Shown: piece by piece, positions 14,702 to 15,578 of the stretch
Numbering within the stretch: position 1 is the stretch's first letter
Layout: each line of letters begins with the position of its first letter
DNA from: Alphaproteobacteria bacterium
GTDB lineage: Bacteria > Pseudomonadota > Alphaproteobacteria > Elsterales > Elsteraceae
DNA length: 15,578 nt
NCBI GenBank assembly: GCA_013297545.1
Contig: JAAFHH010000016.1
Span: 1 to 15,578, forward strand
Direction of reading: 5' to 3'
The notes under the pieces: generated by a model
The model's input: only the letters and a program-made list of their open reading frames with translations
Told to the model about the DNA's origin: nothing
Database searches by the model: none
Translations under genes and position numbers: made by a program

Positions 14702-15094
14702 ATGGCGCATTTTCCCGCCCTGCTGCGCATGGCGTCTGACGGCAGCTTCACCGCCACCTTCCCCGATCTGCCCGGCTGCCTTGCAGTCGGTGAAGATGTC
14801 GATGAGGTCATGCGCTTGGCGGAAGCGGCCCTCGCCTTGCACCTCGAAGGCTTCACCATGGCCGGTGAGCGCCAGCCAAGCCCAGGCGGGCTCGACCGCT
14901 TGATCGGGCTCGCCCGCACATCCGAAGCAACCCTGGTGCTGATCGCAGCCCGGCCGCCGAAAGCGCCGGCCGTGCGGGTCAACATCACGATCGACAAGAA
15001 CCTGTTGGCCGACATCGACGCCGCGGCTGCTGCCATGGGCAGCACCCGCTCCGGCTTCTTGGCCGAAGGTGCCCGCCGCTTGATGGAGCGTTAA
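14702..15094 (+). CDS. HicB-like antitoxin with ribbon-helix-helix C-terminus
   Basis: The 130-aa protein has the HicB N-terminal domain, a partly degraded RNase H fold. It reads MAHFPALLRMASDGSFTATF, then FPDLPGCLAVGEDVDEVM and ALALHLEGFTMAGE, all classic HicB landmarks (about 1-65). A linker follows, then a ribbon-helix-helix DNA-binding domain (RVNITIDKNLLADIDAAAA, then SGFLAEGARRLM; about 98-130). HicB proteins bind and silence HicA and repress their own operon. No obvious palindromic operator lies in the 45 bases before the HicA-like gene except the hairpin at 14470-14490. The stop is followed after three bases by the DUF1330 gene. Confidence 0.85.
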   Translation: MAHFPALLRMASDGSFTATFPDLPGCLAVGEDVDEVMRLAEAALALHLEGFTMAGERQPSPGGLDRLIGLARTSEATLVLIAARPPKAPAVRVNITIDKNLLADIDAAAAAMGSTRSGFLAEGARRLMER

Positions 15095-15097
15095 CCC

Positions 15098-15394
15098 ATG
15101 GCCGCCTACGCAATCGCTGAAATGGACATCACCAACCCAGACGCCTACGCCCGCTACCGGGAACTGGTGCCGGCCACCGTCGCCGCATTCGGTGGCACCT
15201 TCCTCGCCCGCGGCGGCGAAGTGCGCCTGAAAGAGGGGGACGCCGTGCGCAGCCGGGTGGTGGTGCTCGAGTTCCCCGACATGGCCGCGCTGGAAGCCTG
15301 GTACGCCTCCCCCGCCTACGCCGAAGCGCTCGCTATTCGCACCGCGAACTCGGTCGGCCGGGTGATTTTTGTCGAGGGCGTGCTGCCGGCGTAG
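15098..15394 (+). CDS. DUF1330 domain-containing protein
   Basis: The 98-aa protein has the dimeric ferredoxin-like (alpha+beta barrel) fold of DUF1330. It starts MAAYAIAEMDITNPDAYARYRE, continues GGTFLARGGEV and VVVLEFPDMAALEAWYASPAY, and ends with the SVGRVIFVEG strand. Function is not established for the family; the fold is shared with small monooxygenase-like and stress proteins. It starts three bases after the HicB-like stop and is the last gene in the plus-strand run. No ribosome binding site stronger than the GGAG inside the preceding gene was seen, so coupling is likely. Confidence 0.9.
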   Translation: MAAYAIAEMDITNPDAYARYRELVPATVAAFGGTFLARGGEVRLKEGDAVRSRVVVLEFPDMAALEAWYASPAYAEALAIRTANSVGRVIFVEGVLPA

Positions 15395-15448
15395 GTTTCT
15401 TCTGAGTGTTCGGAAGTATTCCTTGATCTCCGCCAAGCGAAACCTGCC

Positions 15449-15473
15449 CCTCCCCCCGTAAGCGGGGGGGAGG
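15449..15473. repeat. G/C palindrome in the terminal intergenic region
   Basis: A 9-bp perfect inverted repeat (15449-15457 with 15465-15473) has a 7-base loop GTAAGCG. It lies 54 bases past the DUF1330 stop. There is no T-run on either side, so it is a poor intrinsic terminator. It looks like one of the short C-run/G-run palindromes scattered between genes in many alphaproteobacterial genomes. The surrounding 15395-15556 holds no gene. It also has a widely spaced imperfect inverted repeat (15409-15419 and 15529-15539, ten of eleven bases). Confidence 0.55.
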
Positions 15474-15556
15474 ATGGGAGGGGGGGACACAAGGGATGCG
15501 GGGAAGCGTTTAGCGCTCGTGCGCTTCGATACTTCGGAAACCTCAGCGGCGGGGCG

Positions 15557-15578
15557 CCCCCCCCCCCCCCCCCCCCCC
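15557..15578. other. Run of 22 C at the window end
   Basis: The last 22 bases are all C, following GGCGGGGCG. A run of this length is very rare in bacterial chromosomes. At the end of the sequence it is more likely a sequencing or assembly artefact at a contig edge than a real element. Confidence 0.6.

Noticed and set aside
13795..15045. Minus-strand frame of 416 codons over the esterase, lipoprotein and HicAB-like genes
   Set aside because: It crosses four plus-strand genes with recognisable motifs and shows no domain of its own.

Overview
The window looks like a piece of chromosome from a high-GC alphaproteobacterium, probably Rhodospirillales or a close relative. This rests on the clpS-clpA pair, an alphaproteobacterial-type phasin, dense packing with ATGA start/stop overlaps, and codon use strongly biased to G/C in the third position. 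Nothing in the sequence fixes the genus. No rRNA, tRNA, CRISPR array or insertion sequence was found.

Layout. 1-2089 (minus strand): phasin, a strong hairpin terminator, then clpS and clpA; clpA runs off the left edge. 2339-3708 (plus): an Anbu-like proteasome-type hydrolase and a glutathione S-transferase, probably an operon. 3766-5511: a small accessory-looking block holding an AT-rich membrane protein of unknown function (plus) and a RelE/HigB-like toxin with a HigA-like antitoxin (minus). The toxin frame has no stop where one is expected. 5565-6983 (minus): an amidase-signature enzyme. 7166-8879 (plus): an orphan NarL/FixJ response regulator followed after 4 bases by a class-V aminotransferase-like gene that seems to lack its cofactor phosphate loop. 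8876-9541 (minus): the YggS-type PLP-homeostasis protein, sharing a CTAG with the convergent aminotransferase. 9658-11271 (plus): a secreted 5'-nucleotidase/UshA-type enzyme closed by a clear intrinsic terminator. 11343-15394 (plus): a tight run of hotdog thioesterase, CBM9-like protein, AlkA-type DNA glycosylase, alpha/beta-hydrolase esterase, small lipoprotein, HicA-like and HicB-like proteins, and a DUF1330 protein. 15395-15578: non-coding, with a G/C palindrome and a terminal run of 22 C that may be an assembly artefact.

How the genes fit together. Most are housekeeping: regulated proteolysis (ClpS/ClpA, Anbu-like), storage-granule coat (phasin), PLP homeostasis, nucleotide salvage, alkylation repair and detoxification. 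The less ordinary content is the acquired-looking block at 3709-5511 with its odd toxin-antitoxin pair and orphan membrane protein, the Anbu-like hydrolase apart from its usual partners, the damaged-looking aminotransferase, and a HicAB-like pair whose HicA lacks the catalytic histidine. I did not find convincing evidence for a completely new multigene system. The best leads are the 3709-5511 block and the divergent HicA-like/HicB pair.
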